Assembly (NCBI GenBank): GCA_016709865.1
Contig: JADJLX010000006.1
Location: 248,001-312,000, forward strand
Direction of reading: 5' to 3'
DNA: 64,000 nucleotides
DNA from: Bacteroidales bacterium
Lineage (GTDB): Bacteria; Bacteroidota; Bacteroidia; Bacteroidales; VadinHA17
Below the pieces are notes generated by a model, which saw only the letters and a list, made by a program, of their open reading frames with translations, was not told the DNA's origin and searched no databases. Both the position numbers and the translations under genes were made by a program. Within the stretch, counting starts at the first letter, position 1. Each line of letters begins with the position of its first letter. Shown piece after piece: positions 46,161 through 54,805 of the stretch.

Positions 46161-47103
46161 TATTGTGTAGATTTTGTAACATCTGTTACATTTCGCATGA
46201 ATGGCTCATACTTTCTTCTTTCAAGCGCGGTTCCTTTGAAAAGTCTGCTGAATTTATCCTTTGTGAGATTCAGCCATTCTTCCTTTGTCATGTTTTCTAC
46301 TTCCTCCGGAAGATTAAATTCAGGAGTATGATGAGGTTTTATGTCTTTATTCCATGGACAAACCTCCTGGCATTTGTCACATCCATATACCCTGGAACCG
46401 ACACCTGGAATAAATTCTTCAGGAATAGGACCCCTGTTTTCGATAGTCAGATTGGCTATGCATTTCCTGGCATCAATAGTACGGTTTTCATTTATTGCTC
46501 CGGTAGGACACATATCAATACAATATGTGCACTCCCCGCATAACTCCCGGGTAAAAGGGCTATCATAATCAAGTTCGACATTGAGGATCAGTGAACCTAT
46601 AAAAAGAATGATCCTATCTCTTTATTTATTACGATTGAGTGCTTTCCCTGCCAGCCCAAACCTGCCTCTACTGCCCAGGCCTTTTCGAGAAGTGGTGCCG
46701 AGTCGACAAATGCACGTCCCTCCGCCTCTGGATAAAGTGTTTGTACATAAGAATACAGCTTTTCCAGTTTTCTGCCTATTACTGTATGGTAACTTTCACC
46801 ATAAGCATATCTGGAAAGGAGGGGAACGTCAGGGTTTTTCTGCTTATTATCAGTATAATAACTTAGACCTGTAACTATCAGTGATTTTGCACCGGGAACC
46901 AGGGACTCCGGATTTATGCGTTTTTCAAAATCCCTTGAGAGGTAATTCATGCAGTCGTTCATGCCTGCAGAACACCAGTTTTTTAATACCTCTTCACGTT
47001 CAACAAGTGGCCGTGATGCAGCGATGCCACAGATATCGAAGCCCAGTTCGATAGCTTTCTTCTTTATAAGCACAGAGATATTTTTATCTGCCCTGGAGCC
47101 CAT
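46160..47103 (-). pseudogene. queG: Epoxyqueuosine reductase, frameshifted
   Basis: The N-terminal frame (47103-46597) encodes KKKAIELGFDICGIAASRPL through WQGKHSIVINKEIGSFFL and then stops. The rest continues in the next frame: GSLILNVELDYD, a 4Fe-4S motif CGECTYCIDMCP and a second CDKCQEVCPWN. One missing base in the A5 run at 46602-46606 (T5 on the coding strand) explains the break, since one more T restores FFFIGSL. The intact product would be about 314 residues, close to the family size, and makes queuosine in tRNA. It could be a real mutation or a base-calling error; it is the last gene of the suf transcript. Confidence 0.9.
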
Positions 47104-47115
47104 ATGACAAAATAA

Positions 47116-47436
47116 CTAAAGAAATCCCAGCTCTAATTTTGCCTCTTCGCTGAGCATACTTTTGTCCCATGGCGGGTTGAAAGTAAGCTTCAGATCACAA
47201 TCCTTAACTCCTTTTGTGCCGCCTACCTTATACTTTACTTCCTCTACAAGTTCCTCAGCCATAGGACAATTAGGAGCCGTAAGGGTCATAGTAATATGAG
47301 CGACATGATCATCATCCACATTAATCTCATAGATAAGTCCGAGATCGTAAATATTTACGGGGATCTCGGGATCGTAGATACTTCTGAGGACCCCTCCTAT
47401 CCTGGTTTCAATTTCGAGTTGTTCTGCCGGATCCAT
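47116..47436 (-). CDS. MIP18/DUF59 family Fe-S assembly protein (SufT-like)
   Basis: This 106-residue protein belongs to the DUF59 family (IYDPEIPVNIYDLGLIYEIN; TAPNCPMAEELVEEV with the conserved Cys). Such proteins help mature Fe-S proteins, and are usually encoded in suf operons. It lies 19 bases after sufE and 12 bases before queG, itself an Fe-S enzyme. Confidence 0.92.
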   Translation of the reverse strand: MDPAEQLEIETRIGGVLRSIYDPEIPVNIYDLGLIYEINVDDDHVAHITMTLTAPNCPMAEELVEEVKYKVGGTKGVKDCDLKLTFNPPWDKSMLSEEAKLELGFL

Positions 47437-47455
47437 ATTTTAAGTTTTTAATTTT

Positions 47456-47878
47456 CTATTTCTTTATTGCATTATATGCCATCGCATAAAGTTTAATCTG
47501 ACGTACCATTGATAGCAGTCCGTTTGAGCGTGTAGGTGAAAGATTCTGTCTCAATCCTATCTTTTCAATAAAGTAGAGATCGGCAGACAAAATTTCCTCG
47601 GGTGTACGGTTAGAAAGTACTTTAATAAGAAGCGCAACAATCCCCCTGGTAATAATAGCATCACTATCAGCAGTAAAAGAAATTATATTGTTCTTATACT
47701 CAGGATGCAGCCAGACTTTCGACTGACAGCCTTCAATAAGATAATCCTTAACCTTGTACTTTGGATCGACAACCGGCAGTTCCTTACCTAAATCGATCAG
47801 AAGGTTGTATTTATCCATCCAGTCATCGAACATCGAGAATTCATCAACTATCTTATCCTGTGTCTCGTTAATCGTCAT
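47456..47878 (-). CDS. sufE: Sulfur acceptor protein SufE
   Basis: This 140-residue protein accepts persulfide from SufS. The active Cys lies in LIEGCQSKVWL; ADSDAIITRGIVALLI is also typical. It follows sufS by 9 bases. Confidence 0.96.
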   Translation of the reverse strand: MTINETQDKIVDEFSMFDDWMDKYNLLIDLGKELPVVDPKYKVKDYLIEGCQSKVWLHPEYKNNIISFTADSDAIITRGIVALLIKVLSNRTPEEILSADLYFIEKIGLRQNLSPTRSNGLLSMVRQIKLYAMAYNAIKK

Positions 47879-47887
47879 ATTCCATTT

Positions 47888-49105
47888 TTAAGCAAACATA
47901 CTTTTTACCTTTTCAATCCCATCAGCCAGTAAATCAATCTCACCTTTGGTATTATAGAAACACAATGATGCTCTTACAGTGCCGTCAATACCGTAATATT
48001 CCATCACAGGCTGTGCACAATGGGTACCGGTCCGTACAGCTATCCCCATTTTATCAAGTATCATACCAGTATCATACTGGTGAATACCGTTAAGCAGGAA
48101 TGAAACCGTAGAAATTTTTTTGTCTGAATTTCCAAATATCGTCAGTCCTTTTATCGCTGATAACCTTTCAGTTGCATAAACAAGAAGATCATTTTCCATA
48201 ACGGATATCCGCTCTCGTCCAATGTCAAGTACATAATCCAGAGCAGCAGATAAACCAATGGCTCCAGTATAATTCATTGTACCTGCTTCAAATTTGAACG
48301 GGAGCTCGTTATATGTTGTTTTTTCGAATGTTACTTTATCCACCATATCTCCTCCGCCCTGATACGGAGGCAGTTCTGAAAGCCATTTCTCCTTACCGTA
48401 AAGAACTCCGATCCCTGTAGGACCATAGATCTTATGCCCGGAGAAAACATAGAAATCGCAATCCATCTTCTGCATATCGTTAACTCCATGCTGTACCCCC
48501 TGCGCTCCGTCGACAAGAACCGGGATATTCATTGAATGTGCAGACTCTATTATTTCTTTTACGGGAAGAAGTGTACCCAGAGCATTTGATGCCTGTGTAA
48601 CTGATACCAGCTTTGTTTTCGGAGAAAGAAGATTCCGGTACTCAGTAAAATTTATTTCGCCATTACTGTTCATAGGAATCACCCTCAAAACTGCGCCTTT
48701 CCTGTTACACATCATCTGCCACGGGACAATATTTGCATGGTGTTCCAGATGACTTATTACTATTTCATCACCTTTATTTATGTAACGCTCTCCGAATGAG
48801 AAAGCAATACTGTTTATTGATCCGGTAGTCCCTGATGTGAATACAATCTCCTCTTTTTTAGTGGCATTAATGAAGGATCTTACCTTCTCACGCGCATTCT
48901 CATAAGCCTCTGATGATGTGTCGCTCAGATAATGTACTCCCCTGTGAATATTTGCATTGTAAGATGTATACACTTCATTAAGTGTATCAATTACACTTTT
49001 AGGTTTCTGTGTAGTTGCTCCATTGTCGAAATAGACAAGAGGTTTATTGTAGACCTGCCTGCTGAGAATCGGGAAGTCGGCTCTTATTTCTTCAATAGTC
49101 TTCAC
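47888..49105 (-). CDS. sufS: Cysteine desulfurase SufS
   Basis: This 405-residue PLP enzyme removes sulfur from cysteine. The PLP lysine is in FSGHKIYGPTGIGVLYG, and the active Cys is in RTGTHCAQPVMEYYG, the class II pattern of SufS. The start YFDNGATTQKP is typical. It follows sufD by 12 bases. Confidence 0.98.
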   Translation of the reverse strand: MKTIEEIRADFPILSRQVYNKPLVYFDNGATTQKPKSVIDTLNEVYTSYNANIHRGVHYLSDTSSEAYENAREKVRSFINATKKEEIVFTSGTTGSINSIAFSFGERYINKGDEIVISHLEHHANIVPWQMMCNRKGAVLRVIPMNSNGEINFTEYRNLLSPKTKLVSVTQASNALGTLLPVKEIIESAHSMNIPVLVDGAQGVQHGVNDMQKMDCDFYVFSGHKIYGPTGIGVLYGKEKWLSELPPYQGGGDMVDKVTFEKTTYNELPFKFEAGTMNYTGAIGLSAALDYVLDIGRERISVMENDLLVYATERLSAIKGLTIFGNSDKKISTVSFLLNGIHQYDTGMILDKMGIAVRTGTHCAQPVMEYYGIDGTVRASLCFYNTKGEIDLLADGIEKVKSMFA

Positions 49106-49117
49106 TCTTTTAATTAT

Positions 49118-50476
49118 TTATCCGCATTTGACCATACAACTTGCGCAACGCGACAGTTCACCCTTCAGCCTTTGCATTACCAGGTTATCCATTCTTTCAC
49201 GCAATGCCTCAACCTTAATATTCTGGATAACCTCATGGGCAAACCCGAACATCAGCATTAGTCTGGCTTCGCGTTTATTGATCCCGCGCGACTGAAGGTA
49301 GAATAGTGCATCGTCGTCGAGCTGGCCAACTGTGGCACCATGGCTGCATTTTACGTCATCAGCAAATATCTCGAGCTGCGGTTTGGTATCCATTTTAGCA
49401 TCATCGGTCAGAAGTATATTGTTATTCTTCTGATAAGCAAGAGTTCCCTGGGCATCGGGTCTTACCATAATCCGCCCATTGAATGCACCGGTCGACATGT
49501 CATCAAGTACACCTTTAAACAACTGATTACTTGTACAATTAGGAAATGCATGATCGATATTTACAAAATTGTCAACATGCTGCCATTTATCAGTCAGGTA
49601 AAGACCATAAGAGTTACACTCGGCTCTCTCTCCCCCAAGATAATGGTAAGTACTGTTTCTTATAAGTCCGCCATGAAGTGTCATATTGTTCGAAGAAGCG
49701 ACACTGTTTTTTTCCTGGTGAATAAATGTATGAGTCAACTTACCTGCAGAGTTATGTTCATTCTGCACCCTGATAAGATCGAAGTGTGCATTTTCTCCGA
49801 CATACACTTCAGTTACAGCATTTGTCAGAAATTTCCTTGGGGAAAGAGTATGATCGCAGATAATAATTGAGAATTCCGAATTCTTTTCAACAATTATCAG
49901 ATTCCTGTGCTGGTTGAACATATCCTCATCAGACTGAACCAGGTTTACCACCTGTACTGGCTTAGAAAGAGTCACTCCCTCAGGAACATAAACAAATACG
50001 CCGTCTGAGGCCATGGCTGTATTAAGATGGATCAGTCCGTCTGATTCGCTGTCAGCATATTTGGCAAAATGCTTCTTAATTATTTCAGGGAACTTAATAG
50101 CTGCTACGTTAAGACTGCCGATCCATACTCCACTGGGCAGCTGTCTGAGTTTTTCATTTATTGTGGGATAGAATCCATTAAGCAGCACAATTCCATGCGC
50201 ATCGAGATCAGTTACATCGCAGCGGAATTCCTCAGCTTTTACAAAATCTGATTCTTCGGGCATAAAATAGCTCTTGTAGTCGTGGTCGAAGAAGATATTC
50301 AGGTTTGTATACTTATATGATTCATTTTTTTTGGTAGGAATGCCAAGCTCGCTGAATTTTTCAAAAGCTGCCTTCCTGAAAGTATTGATATACGGAGATG
50401 ATATTGATGAAATCCTGTCAATATTCTCCTTATACAGAGCTATATATCTTTCTGTTAGTTCAGATTTTCCGTTCAT
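49118..50476 (-). CDS. sufD: Fe-S assembly protein SufD
   Basis: This 452-residue scaffold subunit forms SufBC2D. The C-terminal core has KCSHGATVGQLDDDALFYLQ, diagnostic for SufB/SufD proteins. A C-terminal CASCMVKCG tail adds three cysteines, which could bind metal or be incidental. Its start overlaps the sufC stop by 4 bases. Confidence 0.96.
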   Translation of the reverse strand: MNGKSELTERYIALYKENIDRISSISSPYINTFRKAAFEKFSELGIPTKKNESYKYTNLNIFFDHDYKSYFMPEESDFVKAEEFRCDVTDLDAHGIVLLNGFYPTINEKLRQLPSGVWIGSLNVAAIKFPEIIKKHFAKYADSESDGLIHLNTAMASDGVFVYVPEGVTLSKPVQVVNLVQSDEDMFNQHRNLIIVEKNSEFSIIICDHTLSPRKFLTNAVTEVYVGENAHFDLIRVQNEHNSAGKLTHTFIHQEKNSVASSNNMTLHGGLIRNSTYHYLGGERAECNSYGLYLTDKWQHVDNFVNIDHAFPNCTSNQLFKGVLDDMSTGAFNGRIMVRPDAQGTLAYQKNNNILLTDDAKMDTKPQLEIFADDVKCSHGATVGQLDDDALFYLQSRGINKREARLMLMFGFAHEVIQNIKVEALRERMDNLVMQRLKGELSRCASCMVKCG

Positions 50477-51237
50477 GCTATTACGTTATTTTCAACCTCT
50501 TTCTTGATCCAGTCGTAGCCCTTTTCTTCCAGTTCGAGTGCAAGTTCTTTCCCGGCTGTTTTTACAATCCTGCCATCATAAAGAACATGTACCACATCGG
50601 GCACAATATAATCGAGAAGTCTCTGATAATGAGTGATTACAATGAATGAATTATCTGGTCTTTTCAGTTTATTAACCCCGTTGGCGACTATCCTGAGCGC
50701 ATCAATGTCGAGGCCGGAGTCAGTCTCATCGAGTATTGCAAGTTTGGGTTCGAGCATAGCCATCTGAAAGATCTCATTCTTCTTTTTTTCACCACCTGAG
50801 AAACCTTCATTTACAGATCTGTTAGCCAGTTTTGAGTCTATCTCCACCAGCTCCTTCTTATCTCGCATCATTTTAAGAAAATCGGATGCCGAAAGAGGCT
50901 CCTGACCTTTATGTTTACGATGCTCATTAACAGCTGTTTTCATGAAGTTAACCATGCTTACCCCCGGAATTTCTATCGGGTATTGAAATCCAAGAAATAT
51001 GCCTTCTTTTGCTCTTTCTTCAGCAGACATTTCGAGCAGATCCTTACCCAAATAAGTTACAGATCCTTCAGTTACCTCAACAAATTCACGTCCGGCCAGT
51101 ACAGATGCCAGTGTGCTTTTGCCGGAACCGTTTGGTCCCATGATAGCATGAATCTCTCCAGGTTTTACGTTCAGGCTTATTCCCTTTAATATGTGTTTGC
51201 CGTTTATAGAGGCTTTTAAATTCTTAATGATCAACAT
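50473..51237 (-). CDS. sufC: Fe-S assembly ATPase SufC
   Basis: This 254-residue ABC-type ATPase drives the SufBCD scaffold. Walker A is GPNGSGKSTLASVLAG, the signature region is NEGFSGGEKKKNEIFQM, and Walker B is LAILDETDSGLDIDAL. There are no membrane segments. It overlaps sufD by 4 bases, while 109 bases separate it from sufB. Confidence 0.98.
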   Translation of the reverse strand: MLIIKNLKASINGKHILKGISLNVKPGEIHAIMGPNGSGKSTLASVLAGREFVEVTEGSVTYLGKDLLEMSAEERAKEGIFLGFQYPIEIPGVSMVNFMKTAVNEHRKHKGQEPLSASDFLKMMRDKKELVEIDSKLANRSVNEGFSGGEKKKNEIFQMAMLEPKLAILDETDSGLDIDALRIVANGVNKLKRPDNSFIVITHYQRLLDYIVPDVVHVLYDGRIVKTAGKELALELEEKGYDWIKKEVENNVIA

Positions 51238-51290
51238 GTTATTCCCTTCTTATTTTATCTTTTTAATTGTGTCTTTTGTCCTTCATCTTC

Positions 51291-51318
51291 TCTACGCTTT
51301 ACGCTCTACGCTCTACGC
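51291..51318. repeat. 7-base-period tandem repeat between sufB and sufC
   Basis: Four units in a row: TCTACGC, TTTACGC, TCTACGC, TCTACGC. No clear inverted arm is present. It lies in the 109-base gap inside the suf operon, so it is probably transcribed. Confidence 0.85.
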
Positions 51319-51346
51319 TTTTTATGCTAAAGTCCCTTATCATGGT

Positions 51347-52795
51347 TTATCCAACACTGCCTTCAAGACTGATCTGTAATAGTTTCTGAGCTTCCACAGC
51401 AAACTCCATTGGCAGTTTATTTATTACTTCACGTGCATACCCATTAACAATAAGTCCTATTGCATCTTCAGTTGAAATACCGCGCTGATTGCAATAGAAG
51501 ATCTGATCTTCACCAATCTTCGAGGTTGTTGCTTCATGCTCAACAACAGCAGTCTGATTGTCAACCTCAAGATATGGGAAAGTGTGAGCACCGCATTTAT
51601 CACCAAGCAATAATGAATCGCACTGCGAAAAATTACGGGCGTTTGATGCATTCTTTAAGACCTTTACCAATCCGCGGTAACTGTTCTGTCCATGTCCGGC
51701 AGATATTCCCTTTGATACAATTGTACTTTTGGTATTTTTTCCGATGTGTATCATTTTTGTTCCTGTATCGGCCTGCTGATGATTATTTGTCACGGCAACC
51801 GAATAGAATTCACCTACAGAATTATCGCCTCTGAGAATGCATGACGGATATTTCCAGGTTATGGCAGAACCCGTTTCGATCTGTGTCCAGGAAATTTTAG
51901 AGCTCTCACCCCGGCACATTCCCCTTTTTGTGACAAAATTAAAGATCCCGCCCCTGCCTTCTTTATCGCCAGGATACCAGTTCTGAACAGTTGAGTATTT
52001 CACCTCTGCGCTCTTTTCAGCAATAATCTCAACAATAGCCGCGTGAAGCTGGTTTTCATCTCTCGACGGAGCGGTGCAACCTTCGAGATAGCTGACATAA
52101 CTCTCTTCATCTGCTATCAGAAGAGTCCTTTCGAACTGTCCGGTATTGGCAGAGTTGATCCTGAAATATGTTGAAAGTTCCATCGGGCACCTTACTCCTT
52201 TCGGAATATAGCAGAATGAACCATCGCTGAATACTGCTGAATTGAGGGCCGCGAAAAAGTTATCGGTATATGGCACAACCGATCCCATATATCTTTTAAC
52301 AAGATCGGGGTACTCCTTCACAGCATCGCTGAATGAGCAGAAAATTATACCCATTTCAGCAAGTGTTTCTTTAAAAGTAGTTGTTACTGATACACTGTCA
52401 ATTACTGCATCAACAGCAACCCCGGCAAGATGTTTCTGTTCTGTAAGCGGGATTCCCAGTTTATCAAAAGTTCTTCGCAGTTCAGGGTCAATATCATCAA
52501 TACTGTTAAGTTTCGGACGTGGTTTCGGCGCTGCATAGAATATTATCTCCTGGTAATCTATCGGAGGGATCTTAAGGTTTGGCCATGAAGGCATCTTCAT
52601 TGTAAGCCATTGACGGTAAGCCTTCAGGCGAAATTCAAGGAGCCATTCCGGCTCATTTTTCTTTGCCGAGATTATTCTCACAACCTCTTCACTCAGCCCC
52701 TTTGGAATCTTTTCCATCTCAATATCGGAATAGAAACCATATTTATATTCACCGGAGGTTACATCACTTAATATCTTATCCTGATCTTTTTCCAT
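51347..52795 (-). CDS. sufB: Fe-S assembly protein SufB
   Basis: From the ATG at 52795 the protein has 482 residues, in the usual range; an in-frame TTG six codons upstream is less likely. It contains [26 protein letters not shown] [15 protein letters not shown] and [20 protein letters not shown], all SufB hallmarks. It is the main scaffold on which clusters form and heads the operon sufB-C-D-S-E-DUF59-queG. Confidence 0.97.
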   Translation of the reverse strand: MEKDQDKILSDVTSGEYKYGFYSDIEMEKIPKGLSEEVVRIISAKKNEPEWLLEFRLKAYRQWLTMKMPSWPNLKIPPIDYQEIIFYAAPKPRPKLNSIDDIDPELRRTFDKLGIPLTEQKHLAGVAVDAVIDSVSVTTTFKETLAEMGIIFCSFSDAVKEYPDLVKRYMGSVVPYTDNFFAALNSAVFSDGSFCYIPKGVRCPMELSTYFRINSANTGQFERTLLIADEESYVSYLEGCTAPSRDENQLHAAIVEIIAEKSAEVKYSTVQNWYPGDKEGRGGIFNFVTKRGMCRGESSKISWTQIETGSAITWKYPSCILRGDNSVGEFYSVAVTNNHQQADTGTKMIHIGKNTKSTIVSKGISAGHGQNSYRGLVKVLKNASNARNFSQCDSLLLGDKCGAHTFPYLEVDNQTAVVEHEATTSKIGEDQIFYCNQRGISTEDAIGLIVNGYAREVINKLPMEFAVEAQKLLQISLEGSVG

Positions 52796-52860
52796 TTGAT
52801 TGTTTTTCAACAACTTTGTCTATAAGCATTAACAATTCTTATTGCCTTTTGTTTTTTCTA

Positions 52861-52972
52861 ACCCATCCCCCATCCCCTTCCCTTAAAAAGTAAGAAAAGG
52901 GGAGTAATTCCCTGTGAGTGAAGAAATTCACCCCTCCCTTAACCATAAGGGAGGGCAAGGGAGGGTTTTTTA
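52861..52972. repeat. C/G-rich repeat region with GGGAGGG hairpin
   Basis: Two CCCATCC units are followed by CCTTCCC, an A/G-rich segment, then a perfect 9-base stem CCCTCCCTT/AAGGGAGGG with loop AACCAT, another AAGGGAGGG copy and TTTTTT. The last part could be a plus-strand terminator, but no plus-strand gene precedes it. The rest of the 377-base region 52796-53172 shows nothing else except the AT-rich flank of the NhaD gene. Confidence 0.65.
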
Positions 52973-53172
52973 TAATTTAAATTTAATCTAAATAAACAGC
53001 AAAAATATAAAAAATAGATGAGTTGTTGTAAGATTTAGACAGAAAAGTGACAGGATTTAACCTCCTCTCATAATTCAAAATGATGATATTATCATGCTTT
53101 AGGAATGTAAAAATATTTATAAATTGGCACCCTGTTAAATTTCAGATTTAATTTCCTTCAAAAATATAACGT

Positions 53173-54591
53173 ATGAGAAATACACTTAAAGCTCTGGCTC
53201 TCTGCAACAGCAAGAGAATTATGATGTTACTGATTGCACTTATTTTACCATTCTCACTTTTTGCAGCAGATGGCGGAGTGCCATCCATAGGACCGATAAG
53301 AATAGAATTTATAATATTCGGACTAATCCTTTTGGGAGTTGCACTTTTTCATAAGCAGACATTCTGGGTCGCGGTAATAGGTTTGACCGTGCTGCTTACA
53401 TTTAAATTAGTCTTCGACCCCGGATTTCATCTCTTCGAGCATCTTTTTGGTGAAACTCCGATGATGGAGCAGATAATGGACAAAGGATTAAGGCAGGGTG
53501 AATGGGGAATCATTCTTAACCTGCTCGGTCTTCTGCTAGGATTTGCTATTCTTTCGAAGATTTTCGAAGAATCAGGTGTCCCGGATGTTCTTCCCAAATT
53601 TCTGCCTGATGACTGGAAAGGTCCTTTCATACTTTTGGTTTTTGTATTTATCCTTTCTTCTTTCCTTGATAATATTGCAGCAGCCCTTATCGGAGGAACT
53701 ATTGCTCTTGTTGTTTTTAAGAAAAAAGTACATATCGGGTATATTGCTGCAATAGTAGCAGCTAGTAATGCCGGCGGAAGCGGAAGCGTTGTTGGTGACA
53801 CCACAACAACAATGATGTGGATAGACGGAGTTAGTGCATTTAATGTTCTGCATGCATTTGTTGCCGCAGCAGCAGCCCTCTTGTTCTTTGCATGGTTCGC
53901 TTCTCAGCAACAGGACAAATATCAGCGCATTCAGAAGGACGCCAGTGTGTCAGCAAAAATTGACTGGATGAAAATTTTCAATGTCGGACTTATCCTTACA
54001 GGAGCTATAATTTCAAATATACTTTACGATATGCCTGCACTTGGGGTCTGGATTGCAATCGTAATCGGAACCTTTATCAGGCCGGTTCCATGGCAGGAGG
54101 TACCGGGAGCAATCAAAGGAACAATATTCCTGTTGTGCCTGGTAATGTGTGCTTCAATGATGCCTGTGGAAGAGCTTCCCGATGCCTCATGGATTACAGC
54201 ATTTGCTCTTGGATTCCTTTCTGCAGTATTTGACAATATTCCACTTACAAAACTTTGTCTCGATCAGGGGCATTATGACTGGGGCATGCTTGCATACTCT
54301 GTTGGTTTCGGAGGATCGATGATCTGGTTTGGATCATCTGCCGGTGTTGCAATAACAAACAAATTTCCTGAAGGACGAAATGTAATTGAATGGATTAAAA
54401 AAGGATGGCATGTATCTGTTGCCTATGTAATCGGCTTTTTCGTTCTTTACCTTACAATGGGCTGGGAGCCTGCTGATAATAAGGAACATAAAGTTATAGA
54501 TTGTCCGGTACCCGGATGCCCGATGGCTGAAAAAGGAATTGCTGAAAATGTACCCGGAACTATAGGTTACCTGGATTTAATCAGGAATTAG
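53173..54591 (+). CDS. NhaD-type sodium/proton antiporter
   Basis: This 472-residue inner-membrane protein of the ion-transporter superfamily has about eleven to thirteen hydrophobic helices. Conserved SSFLDNIAAALIGGTIAL and NAGGSGSVVGDTTTTMMW, and again SAVFDNIPLTKLC, mark the two inverted halves with Asp-Asn pairs. The N-terminal helix may be a cleaved signal. A Cys-containing tail (DCPVPGCPMAEKG) is unusual. Its last codons and stop lie within a heptad repeat, and a terminator follows at 54647. Confidence 0.9.
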   Translation: MRNTLKALALCNSKRIMMLLIALILPFSLFAADGGVPSIGPIRIEFIIFGLILLGVALFHKQTFWVAVIGLTVLLTFKLVFDPGFHLFEHLFGETPMMEQIMDKGLRQGEWGIILNLLGLLLGFAILSKIFEESGVPDVLPKFLPDDWKGPFILLVFVFILSSFLDNIAAALIGGTIALVVFKKKVHIGYIAAIVAASNAGGSGSVVGDTTTTMMWIDGVSAFNVLHAFVAAAAALLFFAWFASQQQDKYQRIQKDASVSAKIDWMKIFNVGLILTGAIISNILYDMPALGVWIAIVIGTFIRPVPWQEVPGAIKGTIFLLCLVMCASMMPVEELPDASWITAFALGFLSAVFDNIPLTKLCLDQGHYDWGMLAYSVGFGGSMIWFGSSAGVAITNKFPEGRNVIEWIKKGWHVSVAYVIGFFVLYLTMGWEPADNKEHKVIDCPVPGCPMAEKGIAENVPGTIGYLDLIRN

Positions 54592-54620
54592 GAATTACGA
54601 ATCAGGAATAGCAATCACGA
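54579..54620. repeat. 7-base-period tandem repeat overlapping a gene end
   Basis: Units AATCAGG, AATTAGG, AATTACG, AATCAGG, AATAGCA and ATCACGA run through the last codons and the TAG stop (54589-54591) of the antiporter gene, so the repeat encodes the terminal Arg-Asn. Units are less exact than at other loci. Confidence 0.75.
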
Positions 54621-54646
54621 GTTTCAATATATTCATTATTAGAGTT

Positions 54647-54668
54647 AAAGGCTGCATCTGCAGCCTTT
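54647..54668 (+). terminator. Terminator hairpin after the NhaD-type gene
   Basis: A perfect 9-base stem AAAGGCTGC/GCAGCCTTT with loop ATCT follows the gene; the following ACTGTT is not a strong T-run, so efficiency is uncertain. Confidence 0.75.
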
Positions 54669-54742
54669 ACTGTTAATAAATTAACACTCCGTATAAGGAA
54701 TATTGCGGTTGGCAGCAGATTAATACCAATTAGTCAAAAATA

Positions 54743-54774
54743 ATTGACTTGCGTTGAAATTTGGTGTAACTTTT
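54743..54774 (+). promoter_or_regulatory. Putative Bacteroidota promoter (ATTG-N20-TAACTTTT)
   Basis: ATTG and TAACTTTT approximate TTTG-N20-TAnnTTTG with one mismatch each and the right 20-base gap. The start of transcription would be about 25 bases before the ATG at 54806. Confidence 0.45.
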
Positions 54775-54805
54775 TTCTCCCAATTATTTACCAAAACCAA
54801 CCGCT

